NCBI GenBank assembly: GCA_937934115.1
Contig: CALHAH010000009.1
Location: 62,001 to 126,000 of the forward strand
Direction of reading: 5' to 3'
Length of the DNA: 64,000 nt
From: an uncultured Thermoanaerobaculum sp.
GTDB taxonomy: Bacteria > Acidobacteriota > Thermoanaerobaculia > Thermoanaerobaculales > Thermoanaerobaculaceae
The position numbers were made by a program, and so were the translations under genes. Below the pieces are notes generated by a model that did not search any database, had not been told where the DNA came from, and saw nothing but the letters and a program-made list of their open reading frames with translations. Positions 51,957 to 62,558 of this stretch are shown here, one piece after another (position 1 is the first letter of the stretch; every line of letters starts with the position of its first letter).

Positions 51957-52949
51957 GTGAGCCGGTTCCCCTGCCGACTGCTTTTGGACCTCCCCAATTG
52001 GCTTGGTGACTTCGTGCACGCTTTGCCAGCGGTGGAAGTGTTGCTGGCGGCGAACCGCCAAGGCGAGACCACCTTTGTGCTTCCCGCTGGCCATGCGCCG
52101 CTGGTACGGCTTTTTCCAGCCAGGGTGGTGGCGCGCCCACCCAAAGCCGCTTTTCGCTTTGGCCGAAGCCTGCCGAGCTTCGATGTGGCGGTAACCTTCC
52201 GTCATTCCACCCGCGCAAAGTTATTGCTGGCGGCCCTTCCCGAAGCCGAAGCTTGGGCTAGCCGCGGGCGGGGAAGCAAGCTTTTAGGTTTGCGCACCTT
52301 TGCGGTGGATCGAACTCGCCATCAACGACACGATTTCGATGGTGCCTTGGTGAGCCTGGGGCTTCCCCCGGTGGACGGAAACCCGGTGCGCTTGCGTTTT
52401 CCGTCTGGTGGGGAAAGGGCACGGCGCCTGGTGGTGCTGCTCCCGGGATCTCTGGGTTCAGCCAGCAAGCGCTACCCTCCGGCGGGGTACCTGGAAATCG
52501 GGCGAGAGCTTGCGGCAGCGGGGTTGCCGGTGGTGGTGGTGGTAGGGCCAAGGGATACCACCCTGGGGCAGTGGTTGGCGCGCGGGGTACGAGGCGAGCT
52601 CTTGTCTCCCCACGCAAGGCTTTGGGAAGTGGCTCAAGTTCTGGCAGAAGCCAAGCTGGTGGTGGGCAACGACTCAGGGCTTACGCATTTGGCTGCGGCT
52701 TTGGGCTCGCCCACGTTGGCTCTCTTTGGCCCCACGTCCCCCGCCCGCACGGCGCCCCAGCCAGGCTGGGTGCTGCAAGCCCCGGATTTTGCCCGCCGCG
52801 GGTGGGGCGGGCTTTCACCGGCGTGGGTGGTTCGCGCTTGCCAGCTTTTGCTTTCGGGGGACTTGCAGGCGGAGGGTTTGATGAGTACCATAAACGATGG
52901 CGGTGGGCCGCTAGCTCAACTGGCAGAGCAAGGGACTCTTAATCCCTAG
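51957..52949 (+). CDS. GT9 heptosyltransferase-like glycosyltransferase, 3' end inside tRNA-Lys
   Basis: A 330-residue GT-B enzyme of the ADP-heptose:LPS heptosyltransferase family. Marks are L-P-N-W-L-G-D-F-V-H-A-L-P-A-V at the start, L-L-P-G-S-L-G-S-A-S-K-R-Y-P (about 160), and the nucleotide-binding V-V-G-N-D-S-G-L-T-H-L-A-A-A-L-G with A-L-F-G-P-T-S-P. The family normally ends soon after the A-C-Q-L-L-L helix (about 302). Here about 25 further residues are read through the tRNA-Lys promoter and into the tRNA gene, to a TAG in its anticodon arm. GTG start. Confidence 0.88.
   Translation: MSRFPCRLLLDLPNWLGDFVHALPAVEVLLAANRQGETTFVLPAGHAPLVRLFPARVVARPPKAAFRFGRSLPSFDVAVTFRHSTRAKLLLAALPEAEAWASRGRGSKLLGLRTFAVDRTRHQRHDFDGALVSLGLPPVDGNPVRLRFPSGGERARRLVVLLPGSLGSASKRYPPAGYLEIGRELAAAGLPVVVVVGPRDTTLGQWLARGVRGELLSPHARLWEVAQVLAEAKLVVGNDSGLTHLAAALGSPTLALFGPTSPARTAPQPGWVLQAPDFARRGWGGLSPAWVVRACQLLLSGDLQAEGLMSTINDGGGPLAQLAEQGTLNP
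52863..52891 (+). promoter_or_regulatory. Possible promoter of the tRNA-Lys/tRNA-Leu pair
   Basis: TTGCAG (52863-52868), 17-base spacer, TACCAT (52886-52891), inside the end of the GT9 gene. The transcript would start about seven bases before the mature tRNA-Lys. Both hexamers are only fair matches. Confidence 0.4.
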
Positions 52950-52980
52950 GTTGTAGGTTCGACTCCTACGCGGCTCACCA
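52905..52980 (+). tRNA. tRNA-Lys (CTT)
   Basis: 76 bases with acceptor stem GGGCCGC/GCGGCTC (one G-T pair), D stem GCTC/GAGC, anticodon stem AGGGA/TCCCT with loop CTCTTAA, anticodon CTT at 52938-52940, T arm GTAGG-TTCGACT-CCTAC, and encoded CCA. Its first 45 bases are also the 3' end of the GT9 coding sequence. Confidence 0.95.
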
Positions 52981-52991
52981 ACTACGCTTCC

Positions 52992-53077
52992 GCGAAAGTG
53001 GCGGAACTGGTAGACGCGCGAGACTTAGGATCTCGTGGGAACCACCCGTGGGGGTTCGAGTCCCCCCTTTCGCACCA
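52992..53077 (+). tRNA. tRNA-Leu (TAG)
   Basis: 86 bases, class II tRNA with a long variable arm. Acceptor stem GCGAAAG/CTTTCGC, anticodon stem CGAGA/TCTCG, loop CTTAGGA with anticodon TAG at 53026-53028, T arm GGGGG-TTCGAGT-CCCCC, encoded CCA. It is 11 bases after tRNA-Lys and 11 bases before tig. Confidence 0.95.
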
Positions 53078-53088
53078 AGAGGATCCCC

Positions 53089-54351
53089 ATGACCTATGAA
53101 ATCGAAAGACCGTCCCCATGCCTGGTAAGGCTTAAGGCAGCCATTCCTGCCGCCGAAGCTGAACGTGTGCGCAGGCAAGTGACGCGCGAATTCGCTGAAA
53201 GTACTGCGCTTCCGGGTTTTCGCCGGGGTAAAGCCCCAATGCCGTTGGTGGCCAAGCGCTTCGCGCAGGAAATTAAAAGTGAAACGGAAGAGCGGCTGCT
53301 ACGTGCGGTGTGGGATGAGGCTGTGGCCACCGAAAAGCTGCAGGTGGCGGGGCCGTTGGGGGTGGTGGAGGCCCGTTGGCAGGACGGGGGAGGGTTTGCC
53401 TTTACCGGCGAGTTTGAGGTTTACCCGCAAGTAACTCTGCCCCCAGTGTCGGGGTTTGCACCGCCGGAGTTTGCCATAGAGCCCAGCGAGGAAGAGGTAG
53501 AGGCGTTCCTTAAGGGTTTGGCCGAGCGTCAGGCCAGCTGGCAAGGCGTGGAGGATGGCCGAGCCGAGGATGGGATGCTCGTGGAAGCCGAAGTGGAGGG
53601 CGAGTTCCCCCAGGGCGGCGGGGATCCATTCCGCGAAGAGCTGGCGGTGTTTCGGTTGGGAAGTGGCGAGGTTTACCCGGAAATTGAGGAAGCCGTGCGC
53701 GGTTTGGGCATTGGCGGGGAAGCGGTGGCGCGACGAGACGTTACCCGCCAGGGCGAAGAGGGCACTGTGCCGGTGGAGTATAAGCTTAGGATCAAGGGGT
53801 TGCGACGGAAGGTGGTGCCTGATGTAGACGATGCCTTGGCCGCCCAAATGGGGGTGGAAGGCGGCCTGGAGGGTTTGCGAAAAAAGGCGCGGGAGGTTCT
53901 ACGACAGGCTAAAAAACGTGAGCGGTTCAAGGCGTTGCGCGAGGCGTTGGTGAAGTATTTGGGTGGTGAGCAGCCGTTGCCCCTCCCCAAGCGCGTGGTG
54001 GAAGAGGAAACTCGCAAGGCCGCCGTTCGCTACGCGGAGTCGTTGCACCGGCAGGGGGTTAACGTGGAGGAGCTAAACTGGCAAGAACTGGCGCCCAAGC
54101 TTGAGGCTTCGGTGGCGGAGCGCTTGCGCGAGGAGTTGCTTTTGGACCATTTGGCCAACCAGCTGGGCGTGGCCGTGAGCGACGAGGACGTGGACGCTGT
54201 GGTGCGGCGGGAGGCGCGGGAAAGAGGGGTGCCCTTTGCCGAGCTCAAGGGCAACCTGGCGAAAAGCGGTGGGCTGGCGAAGATCCGCGGTATCCTTCGC
54301 AGGGAGCGAGCGGTGGCCCAGGTGCTGGAGCCCCTGCTTGGGGAAGGTTAG
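53089..54351 (+). CDS. tig: Trigger factor
   Basis: A 420-residue ribosome-associated folding chaperone. The ribosome-docking motif is visible as [10 protein letters not shown] (about residues 40-50). A PPIase/FKBP-like domain (about 150-240) and a helical C-terminal substrate-binding region follow. The PPIase part is divergent in its aromatic pocket, so isomerase activity may be weak. An in-frame ATG lies in the tRNA-Leu gene, but the ATG at 53089 has an AGAGGA site and gives the normal start (M-T-Y-E-I-E). It heads the tig-clpP-clpX-lon proteostasis cluster. Confidence 0.93.
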   Translation: MTYEIERPSPCLVRLKAAIPAAEAERVRRQVTREFAESTALPGFRRGKAPMPLVAKRFAQEIKSETEERLLRAVWDEAVATEKLQVAGPLGVVEARWQDGGGFAFTGEFEVYPQVTLPPVSGFAPPEFAIEPSEEEVEAFLKGLAERQASWQGVEDGRAEDGMLVEAEVEGEFPQGGGDPFREELAVFRLGSGEVYPEIEEAVRGLGIGGEAVARRDVTRQGEEGTVPVEYKLRIKGLRRKVVPDVDDALAAQMGVEGGLEGLRKKAREVLRQAKKRERFKALREALVKYLGGEQPLPLPKRVVEEETRKAAVRYAESLHRQGVNVEELNWQELAPKLEASVAERLREELLLDHLANQLGVAVSDEDVDAVVRREARERGVPFAELKGNLAKSGGLAKIRGILRRERAVAQVLEPLLGEG

Positions 54352-54353
54352 CC

Positions 54354-54968
54354 ATGTTAGTGCCCATTGTAGTGGAACAAACACCCCGCGGCGAGAGGGC
54401 GTACGATATCTTCTCGCGGCTTTTGAAGGACCATGTGATCTTTTTGGGGGAACCCATTGACGATCGTGTGGCTTCGCTGGTGATCGCGCAAATGCTCTTT
54501 CTTGAGGCGGAAAACCCCAACCGCGATATTTCGCTGTACATCAACTCCCCCGGTGGCTCCATTTCCGCGGGTCTCGCCATTTACGACACCATGCAGTACG
54601 TAAAGCCTGATGTGGCCACCATTTGCGTAGGCCAAGCCTCGTCCATGGCGGCGGTGCTTTTGGCCGGGGGTGCCAAGGGCAAGCGCATGGCGTTGCCTCA
54701 CGCTCGGGTTTTGCTGCACCAGCCTTTGGCTTTTGGGCTTGGCGGGCAAGCCACGGATATTGACATCCATGCCAAGGACATCTTGCGCCTGCGCCAGCGG
54801 CTTAACGAGATCTTGGCGGCTCACACCGGGCAAGCGCTGGAAAAGATCAACGCCGACACCGAGCGCGACTTCATCTTGGAGGCCAAGGATGCCCTGGAGT
54901 ACGGCATCATTGATCGGGTGATCACGCAGCGTGAGGTGCCAGCCCCAGCTTCGGGGAAAAAGGTGTAA
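54354..54968 (+). CDS. clpP: ATP-dependent Clp protease proteolytic subunit
   Basis: A 204-residue serine protease subunit forming the tetradecameric chamber. The triad is Ser97 (Q-A-S-S-M-A-A), His122 (R-V-L-L-H-Q-P) and an aspartate near 173 (T-E-R-D-F-I-L). The N-terminal [14 protein letters not shown] and I-N-S-P-G-G-S are family standard. It starts two bases after the tig stop with a GGAAGG site. Confidence 0.98.
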   Translation: MLVPIVVEQTPRGERAYDIFSRLLKDHVIFLGEPIDDRVASLVIAQMLFLEAENPNRDISLYINSPGGSISAGLAIYDTMQYVKPDVATICVGQASSMAAVLLAGGAKGKRMALPHARVLLHQPLAFGLGGQATDIDIHAKDILRLRQRLNEILAAHTGQALEKINADTERDFILEAKDALEYGIIDRVITQREVPAPASGKKV

Positions 54969-54989
54969 AATGACCTTGGAGATGCCCCA

Positions 54990-56234
54990 ATGGTAACGCG
55001 AGAAGGCCGAGATCACTTGCTGCGGTGCAGCTTTTGCAACAAGTCGCAAAGGGAGGTGCGGAAGCTCATAGCTGGGCCCAACGTGTACATCTGCGACGAG
55101 TGCGTGGATGTCTGTCTTGACATCATTGCCGAGGATCGCGCTCGGGAGGCCAGAGAATCGCAGCGGGGTCTGCCAAAACCGGAAGAGATCAAGGCCTTCC
55201 TTGACGAATACGTGATCGGTCAGGAACAAGCGAAGAAGAAGCTGGCGGTGGCTGTTTACAACCATTACCGCCGCATTGACTACTTCAGCTCCACCCCTCG
55301 CCCGGAGGTGGAGCTTTCCAAGTCCAACATCCTGCTCATTGGCCCCACAGGCACGGGCAAGACGTTGCTGGCGCAAACCCTTGCTCGCCTTTTGGACGTG
55401 CCCTTTACCATCGTGGATGCCACCACCCTCACCGAAGCGGGCTACGTGGGCGAGGACGTGGAAAACATCCTCCTGCGCCTGTACCAGGCGGCGGATGGTG
55501 ATCGCGAGCGCTGCGAGCGCGGGATTGTGTACATTGACGAAATCGACAAGATTGCCCGTAAGCAGGATTCCCCTTCTATCACCCGCGATGTTTCGGGGGA
55601 AGGGGTCCAGCAAGCGCTGTTGAAGATCCTGGAGGGAACGGTGGCTAACGTGCCACCGCAAGGGGGCAGGAAGCACCCCCACCAAGAGTTCATCCAAATT
55701 GACACCACCAATATCCTGTTTATTTGCGGCGGTGCCTTCGTGGGCTTAGAAGACATCGTGGCCAAGCGTTTGAATCAAAAGTCCATGGGTTTTGAGGCCG
55801 AGATCCTTACCCGCGAAGAAAGATCGGCTTCCGAGTTACTGCAGCAGGTGCACCCCGACGACCTCATCAAATTCGGGATGATCCCCGAGTTCGTGGGCAG
55901 GGTGCCAGTGGTGGCGGCTCTCCACGAGCTGGACCACAGGGCTTTGGTGCGGATTCTCACCGAGCCCAAGAACTCTTTGGTGAAGCAGTACGAGACCATG
56001 TTGGGACTGGAGGGTGTCAGCTTACGGTTCACCCAGGATGCCCTGGAAGCTATTGCGGCCGAGGCCTTGGCCCGCAACGTGGGGGCGCGGGGCTTGAAAA
56101 TAATTCTCGAAGAGCTGATGTTAGATGTGATGTACCAGGTGCCCTCGCGCACCGACATCACAGAGCTGGTGATCACGCGCGAGGTGGTGGAGCGGCGGGT
56201 AGCCCCGCTGGCTTCTATCCGCAAGGCCGGTTAG
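54990..56234 (+). CDS. clpX: ClpX ATP-dependent unfoldase
   Basis: A 414-residue AAA+ unfoldase feeding ClpP. The N-terminal zinc-binding domain has C-S-F-C and C-D-E-C-V-D-V-C (about 11-39). Walker A is G-P-T-G-T-G-K-T (about 113), the pore loop G-Y-V-G is at about 150, and Walker B is V-Y-I-D-E-I-D-K. The ClpP-contact I-G-F-type loop appears as M-G-F near 268. A TAAAAT hexamer at the end of clpP could be an internal -10, but there is no clear -35. Confidence 0.98.
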   Translation: MVTREGRDHLLRCSFCNKSQREVRKLIAGPNVYICDECVDVCLDIIAEDRAREARESQRGLPKPEEIKAFLDEYVIGQEQAKKKLAVAVYNHYRRIDYFSSTPRPEVELSKSNILLIGPTGTGKTLLAQTLARLLDVPFTIVDATTLTEAGYVGEDVENILLRLYQAADGDRERCERGIVYIDEIDKIARKQDSPSITRDVSGEGVQQALLKILEGTVANVPPQGGRKHPHQEFIQIDTTNILFICGGAFVGLEDIVAKRLNQKSMGFEAEILTREERSASELLQQVHPDDLIKFGMIPEFVGRVPVVAALHELDHRALVRILTEPKNSLVKQYETMLGLEGVSLRFTQDALEAIAAEALARNVGARGLKIILEELMLDVMYQVPSRTDITELVITREVVERRVAPLASIRKAG

Positions 56235-56271
56235 GCGGCTTCGGCTATCTGCTCTTAAGCAAGGAGAAGTT

Positions 56272-58671
56272 ATGCAGGACATGAAAAGAGAGTGGCTTCC
56301 CGTAGTCCCGTTACGGGACATGGTGGTGTTTCCCGGGATGAAGGCGGCGTTTGTGGTGGGACGCCCGGGCTCGGTGGCGGCCCTTAAGCGTGCCATCGAG
56401 GAAAAGGACAAGCGGTTGTTCTTGGTGACGCAAAAGGACCCACAGCAAGACGAGCCCGGCCCTAACGATGTTTTTGAGGTGGGGGTCATTGCCACCATCC
56501 TCCAGCACGTGACGTTCCCCAACGGCACCATCAAGGTTGGTGTGGAAGGGCTGGTGCGTGGCAAGTGGCAAGAGTTGCGAGAGCGGGAAGGCGTGGGCTT
56601 CGAAGCTGAGGTCGTTCCCATTCCCCCGAAGCGGGTGCAGGACCCCCGCGTCTCTCGCTACATGGCTCAGCTCACCGGGCTTTTCCAAAACTACGCCCGT
56701 CTTTCCCAGCAAATTGGCACGGAAGGCGTGCTCGCGGATTTGCAAACCGATGACCCTGAGCGCTTTGCCGATGCTTTAGCGTCGGTGCTTGCCATCTCCA
56801 CGCAAGAAAAGCAAGAGCTTTTAGCCACCATCAACCCCCTGGAGCGGCTGGAAAAGCTCAACGACATCCTGGACTTGGAAATCGAGAAGCTCAACATTGA
56901 CCGCCGCCTCAACGCCAAGGTCAAAAAGCAAATGGAAAAGGCCCAGCGCGAGTACTACCTCTCGGAGAAGATCAAGGCCATCAACGAAGAACTGGGCAGA
57001 TCCGATACCAAAGAGGAGCTGGAGGAGCTGGCCAAAAAAATTGAACAAGCGGGCATGCCCCCAGAGGTGAAGGAAAAGGCCATGGCCGAGCTCAAGCGCT
57101 TAGAAGGCATGGCACCCATGTCCGCGGAAGCCACCGTCTCCCGGACCTACATTGACTGGCTCTTGGCGGTACCTTGGAAAAAGGCGAGCAAAGAGATCCG
57201 CGACATTAGGCGAGCGGAAAAGGTGCTCGACGAAGATCACTACGGCTTGGAAAAGGTCAAGGAGCGGATCCTGGAGTTTTTGGCGGTACGTCAGCTGGTG
57301 AAAAAGCCCAAGGGCACGATCCTGTGCTTTGTGGGGCCGCCGGGGGTAGGGAAGACATCCTTGGCGAAGTCCATTGCCCGCGCCACCGGCCGCAAGTTTG
57401 TGCGGCTGTCCCTGGGCGGCGTGAGGGATGAGGCGGAAATCCGGGGGCACAGACGTACCTACATTGGTGCCTTTCCTGGCCAAATCATCCAAATGATGAA
57501 GAAAGCTGGCACCGTCAACCCCGTGTTCCTCTTGGACGAGGTGGATAAGCTGGCTTCGGATTTCCGGGGCGATCCGGCCGCCGCACTGTTAGAAGCCCTG
57601 GACCCCGAGCAGAACCACGCCTTTTTGGATCACTACCTGGACGTGGAGTACGACTTGTCCAAGGTGTTTTTCATTTGCACCGCCAACGTCACCCACACCA
57701 TCCCGCCGGCGCTTTTGGACCGCATGGAGGTGATTCACCTTTCCGGGTACACGCACCAGGAAAAGCTGCACATTGCCCAACAGTTCCTGATCAGCAAACA
57801 AATCGAAGCACAAGGTTTGTCCAAGTACCAGGTGCGTTTTACCGACGAAGCCATCAAGCTCCTCATCGCGCGTTACACCCGGGAAGCCGGGGTGCGCAAC
57901 CTGGAACGGGAAATTGGTTCCATTTGCCGCAAGCTGGCGCGGGAGGTTTTGGCCAAGAAGTTGCCCCCAGGGACAAAGCTGGTGGTCACCGAGGAGCGTG
58001 TGGGGGAACTGCTTGGCAAACCGCGTTTCCGCGTGAGCCGGGCGGAAAAGCAAAGCCAAATTGGAGTCGCCACCGGCCTGGCGTGGACGGAGGTGGGAGG
58101 GGAGATCCTGGCCACCGAAGTCACGCTCATGAAGGGCAAGGGCAACCTCACCCTCACTGGCCAACTGGGCGACGTGATGCAAGAGTCGGCCCGGGCGGCG
58201 CTCTCCTATGTGCGGTCACGGGCGGTGGCCTTGCCGATTCCCGCCGACTTCTTCGAGCAGCACGATATTCACATCCACGTGCCGGAAGGGGCTATTCCCA
58301 AGGACGGACCTTCAGCGGGAATAACCATGGCCACGGCTCTCCTGTCGGCGGTAGCTGGCGTTAAGGTGCGTCAAGACATCGCCATGACCGGGGAAATCAC
58401 GCTTCGAGGCAAGGTGTTACCGGTGGGTGGCATCAAGGACAAGGTGCTCGCCGCGTACCGGGCGGGGATTACCGAGGTGATCCTCCCCCAGGAAAACGAA
58501 AAGGACCTGGAGGAGATCCCGGAAGAGGTAAAGTCGTTGATGCAGTTTCACTTGGTTTCGCACATGGACGACCTCTTGCCGCTGGTGTTGGATGGTCCTC
58601 TTCCTACGGGGGCGGGGGCGACCAGTGAGCAAGCCAGGGGTGATGCTTCGGTGGCACGACCAGCCCATTAG
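56272..58671 (+). CDS. lon: Lon ATP-dependent protease
   Basis: A 799-residue protease of the LonA type. The N-terminal substrate domain ([14 protein letters not shown]) spans about 1-210, a coiled coil about 210-300, AAA+ about 310-540 with Walker A G-P-P-G-V-G-K-T, and the C-terminal serine-lysine protease domain about 600-780 with catalytic Ser in P-K-D-G-P-S-A-G and Lys about 43 residues later. An AAGGAG site precedes the ATG. Length and order match E. coli Lon. Confidence 0.98.
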   Translation: MQDMKREWLPVVPLRDMVVFPGMKAAFVVGRPGSVAALKRAIEEKDKRLFLVTQKDPQQDEPGPNDVFEVGVIATILQHVTFPNGTIKVGVEGLVRGKWQELREREGVGFEAEVVPIPPKRVQDPRVSRYMAQLTGLFQNYARLSQQIGTEGVLADLQTDDPERFADALASVLAISTQEKQELLATINPLERLEKLNDILDLEIEKLNIDRRLNAKVKKQMEKAQREYYLSEKIKAINEELGRSDTKEELEELAKKIEQAGMPPEVKEKAMAELKRLEGMAPMSAEATVSRTYIDWLLAVPWKKASKEIRDIRRAEKVLDEDHYGLEKVKERILEFLAVRQLVKKPKGTILCFVGPPGVGKTSLAKSIARATGRKFVRLSLGGVRDEAEIRGHRRTYIGAFPGQIIQMMKKAGTVNPVFLLDEVDKLASDFRGDPAAALLEALDPEQNHAFLDHYLDVEYDLSKVFFICTANVTHTIPPALLDRMEVIHLSGYTHQEKLHIAQQFLISKQIEAQGLSKYQVRFTDEAIKLLIARYTREAGVRNLEREIGSICRKLAREVLAKKLPPGTKLVVTEERVGELLGKPRFRVSRAEKQSQIGVATGLAWTEVGGEILATEVTLMKGKGNLTLTGQLGDVMQESARAALSYVRSRAVALPIPADFFEQHDIHIHVPEGAIPKDGPSAGITMATALLSAVAGVKVRQDIAMTGEITLRGKVLPVGGIKDKVLAAYRAGITEVILPQENEKDLEEIPEEVKSLMQFHLVSHMDDLLPLVLDGPLPTGAGATSEQARGDASVARPAH

Positions 58672-58682
58672 GGGGATGCCTT

Positions 58683-59264
58683 GTGCTGGCAAGCCTTCGC
58701 GCCTGCGTTGTGGACTTCCGCCAGGGACCTAAAGAGCCTTGGCCGCAGGTGGCGTTTGCGGGACGCTCCAACGTGGGCAAGTCCAGCTTGCTTAACGCGC
58801 TTTTCGGACAGAAGTTGGCACAGGTTAGTAAGACTCCAGGAAAAACGCGCACTCTCAACTACTACCTCGTCAACCACCGCTGCTTTTTTGTTGACCTTCC
58901 GGGTTATGGCTTCGCGGCGGTGCCGAAAAAGGAGCGGGAGCGCTGGGGACGAAACGTGACCGACTACATCCTGCACGAGGAGCGCCTTGAGCTGGTGGTA
59001 ACGTTGGTGGATCCGCGGGTGCCCACGTCCCCCTTGGACCAAGCCTTGCTGGAGCTGTGCTTCCAGGCGGCACGGCCCGTGCTGGTGGTGCTCACCAAGG
59101 CCGATGCTTTGAGCCGCGGAGCCTTGGCCGCAGAGAGGCTGCGAGTCCAGCGGGACCTCCGGTTGGCTGAGCTGCCGTTGGTTTTTTCAGCGAAAAGCGG
59201 AGAGGGCAAGCGAGAGCTTCGCAAAGCAATTGCTGAGCGGCTTCCGACGCCGCTTTTTGGATAA
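58683..59264 (+). CDS. engB: Ribosome biogenesis GTP-binding protein EngB/YsxC
   Basis: A 193-residue GTPase for 50S assembly. G1 is G-R-S-N-V-G-K-S-S (about residues 29-37), G2 T-P-G-K-T-R-T-L-N, G3 D-L-P-G-Y-G-F, G4 T-K-A-D, G5 S-A-K-S-G. Normal length. The start is GTG at 58683 with a GGGG site, 11 bases after lon. The lon-engB order recurs in many bacteria. Confidence 0.96.
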   Translation: MLASLRACVVDFRQGPKEPWPQVAFAGRSNVGKSSLLNALFGQKLAQVSKTPGKTRTLNYYLVNHRCFFVDLPGYGFAAVPKKERERWGRNVTDYILHEERLELVVTLVDPRVPTSPLDQALLELCFQAARPVLVVLTKADALSRGALAAERLRVQRDLRLAELPLVFSAKSGEGKRELRKAIAERLPTPLFG

Positions 59265-59288
59265 AACACGCAAAAAGGAGCAGCGAAC

Positions 59289-60674
59289 ATGGCGCAAGAC
59301 AACAAAGTCAGCACTTCCCGACGGGGTCGCCGTCGGCGGGAAGAATCAAACCCCGAGGGGCTGCCGGTAGTGGTGGAGGATGAGGCCCTGGAAGCGGAGG
59401 CGGTGGCCGAGGAAGGGGAAAGGCTCAACATCCGCACCTTACAGGACATGTCCATCGGCCAGCTCACCGATATTGCCCGCGAGCTAGGGGTGGAAAACCC
59501 AGCCGGGATGCGCAAGCAAGAACTCATCTTTAAGATCTTGCAAGCACAAACCGAGCGGGAGGGGCTCATCTTCGGAGAAGGCGTGCTGGAAATTCTGCCG
59601 GATGGCTACGGCTTTCTGCGGGCCCCTGACTACAACTACCTCCCCGGTCCTGACGATATTTACGTGTCTCCGTCCCAAATCCGCCGATTCAACCTGCGCA
59701 CCGGGGACACGGTCTCGGGGCAAATTAGACCGCCGCGGGAGGGGGAACGGTACTTTGCGTTGATCAAGGTGGAGGCGGTGAACTTTGAACCGCCAGAGGT
59801 GGCGCAGGAGAAGATCCTCTTTGACAACCTCACACCCCTTTACCCCATGGAGCGCATTAACCTGGAGGTAGCGGGGAACATGACCTGCCGGGTCATGAAT
59901 TTGCTTACCCCCATTGGCAAGGGCCAGCGCGGCCTCATCGTGGCACCGCCCCGCACGGGCAAAACCATGATGCTGCAAGCCATTGCCAACGCTATTACCA
60001 CCAACCACTCGGAAATCGTGCTCATTGTGCTCCTGATTGACGAGCGGCCGGAAGAGGTGACGGACATGCAGCGCTCCGTCAAGGGTGAGGTCATTTCTTC
60101 TACCTTTGATGAGCCGGCCTACCGCCACGTGCAGGTGGCGGAAATGGTGTTGGAAAAGGCGAAACGGCTCGTGGAGCACAAACGGGACGTGGTGATTCTC
60201 CTGGACTCCATCACCCGCTTAGCGCGTGCCTACAACACCGTGGTTCCCCCTTCGGGCAAGGTGCTTTCCGGTGGTGTGGACTCCAACGCCCTGCAAAAGC
60301 CCAAGCGCTTCTTCGGTGCGGCCCGCAATATCGAGGAAGGTGGCTCCCTTACCATCATTGGTACTGCCTTAATTGACACTGGTTCGCGCATGGATGACGT
60401 GATCTTCGAGGAGTTCAAGGGCACCGGCAACATGGAGGTGCACCTCGACCGCAAACTGGTGGAGAAGCGCATCTTTCCCGCCATTGATATCAACAAATCC
60501 GGGACGCGGAAGGAAGAGCTGCTCTTGGATCCCTGGGAGCTCAAGCGGGTGTGGGTGCTGCGTAAGGTTCTTACCCCCCTCTCTACCGTGGAAGCCATGG
60601 AACTTCTCCTGGAGCGTTTGGAGCGCACCCGCACCAACCGCGAGTTCTTGGAGTCCATGTCGCAAGGGGGCTAA
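59289..60674 (+). CDS. rho: Transcription termination factor Rho
   Basis: A 461-residue hexameric RNA helicase. After a short charged N-terminal extension (about 1-45) comes the Rho-N helical domain, the RNA-binding cold-shock-like domain ([16 protein letters not shown]; about 95-160) and the RecA-type motor (Walker A G-P-P-R-T-G-K-T variant A-P-P-R-T-G-K-T, about 220; Q-loop S-G-G-V-D). An AAGGAG site precedes the ATG. Confidence 0.98.
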   Translation: MAQDNKVSTSRRGRRRREESNPEGLPVVVEDEALEAEAVAEEGERLNIRTLQDMSIGQLTDIARELGVENPAGMRKQELIFKILQAQTEREGLIFGEGVLEILPDGYGFLRAPDYNYLPGPDDIYVSPSQIRRFNLRTGDTVSGQIRPPREGERYFALIKVEAVNFEPPEVAQEKILFDNLTPLYPMERINLEVAGNMTCRVMNLLTPIGKGQRGLIVAPPRTGKTMMLQAIANAITTNHSEIVLIVLLIDERPEEVTDMQRSVKGEVISSTFDEPAYRHVQVAEMVLEKAKRLVEHKRDVVILLDSITRLARAYNTVVPPSGKVLSGGVDSNALQKPKRFFGAARNIEEGGSLTIIGTALIDTGSRMDDVIFEEFKGTGNMEVHLDRKLVEKRIFPAIDINKSGTRKEELLLDPWELKRVWVLRKVLTPLSTVEAMELLLERLERTRTNREFLESMSQGG

Positions 60675-60679
60675 GCCTT

Positions 60680-61477
60680 TTGCCCACCGTTTCCATCGTT
60701 GGCGTCAAGTTCCTTAACGCGCGCCCCCTTCTCGCGGGGCTGGAGGCGGGGCTGCCAACGCCTATTCCGTACCGGTTTTCGGTGGCGGAACCCGCCCGTT
60801 GTGCGGAGCTTTTGGGGGAGGGGCACGCCCACGTGGGGTTGGTGCCGGTGGGAGCGCTGCCCCAGCTACCTGGGGTTGTGGCGTACCCTCACCTGGGCAT
60901 CGCCGCTCGCTGCGAAACCACTTCGGTGCTTTTGGTGTCGCGCGTACCGCTTTCCCAGGTTAGGGTTTTGGCAGCGCACACAGCCTCTCGCACTTCGGTG
61001 GTGCTTGCCCGCTTGCTTCTCAAGGCTCGGTACGGCGTGGAACCCCAGGTGATTTCCGCCAACCCGCCGGTGGAGGCCATGTTGCGCATTGCGGAAGCGG
61101 CGGTGGTCATTGGCGATCCCGCCATGGCCGTGGACGGGTCTCGAGAGCTTTTTCGCTTTGACTTAGCAGCTGAGTGGTTGGCTTGGCGGGGAAAGCCGTT
61201 CGTCTTTGCGGTTTGGGGTATGGTACCCACGCTAAGCGCTGAGGTCCCGGCGCTTTTGCAAGCCTCCTACCTTTACGCCCGTACGCACTGGGATGAGCTT
61301 CTGCCGCGGTGGGCGGAAGCTCACGGTGCCAGCCTTACCCGCACCAAGGACTATTTGGAGCGGCGTTTGCATTTTCAACTTGGGGGGGAGGAACGAGCAG
61401 CGGTGGAGGAGTTCCTGCAACTGGCGACGGCAAGCGGGTTGCTCCCCAGGCGGGAAGGGGTTATCTGGCATGGGTGA
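60680..61477 (+). CDS. mqnA: Chorismate dehydratase MqnA (futalosine menaquinone pathway)
   Basis: A 265-residue protein with a periplasmic-binding-protein-like fold but no signal peptide. It begins V-S-I-V-G-V-K-F-L-N-A-R-P-L and carries the ligand-loop segments H-V-G-L-V-P-V-G-A and V-V-I-G-D-P-A-M. It should dehydrate chorismate to 3-enolpyruvylbenzoate, the first step of the futalosine route to menaquinone. The TTG at 60680 is the only reasonable start. It overlaps mqnC by eight bases. Confidence 0.9.
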   Translation: MPTVSIVGVKFLNARPLLAGLEAGLPTPIPYRFSVAEPARCAELLGEGHAHVGLVPVGALPQLPGVVAYPHLGIAARCETTSVLLVSRVPLSQVRVLAAHTASRTSVVLARLLLKARYGVEPQVISANPPVEAMLRIAEAAVVIGDPAMAVDGSRELFRFDLAAEWLAWRGKPFVFAVWGMVPTLSAEVPALLQASYLYARTHWDELLPRWAEAHGASLTRTKDYLERRLHFQLGGEERAAVEEFLQLATASGLLPRREGVIWHG

Positions 61478-62540
61478 CGTGGCTGGGATCCTGGGTAGGG
61501 CAGTAAGCGGGGCGCGTTTGCGCCGTGAGGAGCTTATGGTGCTTTTTCACGAAGCCCCGCTGCACGATTTGGGACAAGCGGCGCTTTCGGTACGCTTCCG
61601 CCATAACCCCGAGCCAGTGGTGACGTACATCATTGACCGCAACATCAACTACACCAACGTTTGTATTTACCGCTGTAAGTTCTGTGCCTTTTACCGCCGC
61701 CCGAAGGACGGCGATGCCTACCTGATTTCCTTTGAGGAGTTGGCCAGGAAAGTAGAAGAAACCATTGCTGCGGGGGGCACGGGCATCCTCTTGCAGGGGG
61801 GTGTGCACCCAGATTTGCGGCTTGATTACTACGAGGGCCTTTTGCGTTTTTTACGCGAACGTTACCCCCAGGTCCATCTTCACGCGTTTTCAGCTCCGGA
61901 AATTGCGTTCCTCGCCCGCGTGCATAAGCTCCCGGTGCGAGAGGTGATTGCCAGACTGAAGGACGCTGGCCTGGCCTCCATTCCTGGGGGCGGCGCCGAG
62001 ATCCTGGAGGACGAAACCAGAAAGCGCATTTGGTCCCACGCCAAGGCCTCCACCGCCGAATGGCTGGAAGTGCATCGTGAAGCGCACGCTTTAGGCCTGC
62101 GGACCACCGCCACAATGATGTTTGGCGTTGGGGAGGACTACCGAGCGCGAGTAGAACACCTCCTTAAGGTGCGGGAGTTGCAAGATCAGACTGGGGGCTT
62201 TACTGCCTTTATCCCCTGGACGTTTCAAGAAGAAAACACCGCTCTCGCAGGGCAGGTAGATACCTCAGGTGGGTACGATTACTTGCGTACACTGGCCATT
62301 AGCCGTTTGGCTTTGGACAACTTTAGGCACGTTCAGGGCTCGTGGCTTACGCAGGGTCCCAAAATTGGCCAGCTCTCTCTCTTCTTTGGTGCCGATGATC
62401 TAGGTTCCATTATGCTCGAGGAAAACGTGGTGCGGGCCGCAGGCGTGGAAAACCGCATGAGCCACCAAGAAATGGAGTTTATAATCCGCGACGCAGGTTT
62501 CGTTCCCCGCCAACGCCGCACCCTTTACGAGCTAGTTTAA
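61470..62540 (+). CDS. mqnC: Cyclic dehypoxanthinyl futalosine synthase MqnC (radical SAM)
   Basis: A 356-residue radical SAM enzyme. The cluster motif is C-I-Y-R-C-K-F-C-A-F-Y (about residues 68-78), and the MqnC-typical G-G-G-A-E-I-L, E-V-H-R-E-A-H and F-I-P-W-T-F-Q are present. It cyclises dehypoxanthinyl futalosine. The frame continues upstream through mqnA, but the ATG at 61470, which overlaps the mqnA stop region, gives the normal N-terminus. mqnA and mqnC show that the organism makes menaquinone by the futalosine route. Confidence 0.94.
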   Translation: MGDVAGILGRAVSGARLRREELMVLFHEAPLHDLGQAALSVRFRHNPEPVVTYIIDRNINYTNVCIYRCKFCAFYRRPKDGDAYLISFEELARKVEETIAAGGTGILLQGGVHPDLRLDYYEGLLRFLRERYPQVHLHAFSAPEIAFLARVHKLPVREVIARLKDAGLASIPGGGAEILEDETRKRIWSHAKASTAEWLEVHREAHALGLRTTATMMFGVGEDYRARVEHLLKVRELQDQTGGFTAFIPWTFQEENTALAGQVDTSGGYDYLRTLAISRLALDNFRHVQGSWLTQGPKIGQLSLFFGADDLGSIMLEENVVRAAGVENRMSHQEMEFIIRDAGFVPRQRRTLYELV

Positions 62541-62552
62541 GAAACGTAAATT
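62524..62552 (+). promoter_or_regulatory. Promoter for the 62559 gene (leaderless)
   Basis: TTTACG (62524-62529), 17-base spacer, TAAATT (62547-62552), then six bases to the GTG at 62559. No Shine-Dalgarno. The -35 lies in the end of mqnC. Confidence 0.45.
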
Positions 62553-62558
62553 ACCAAC

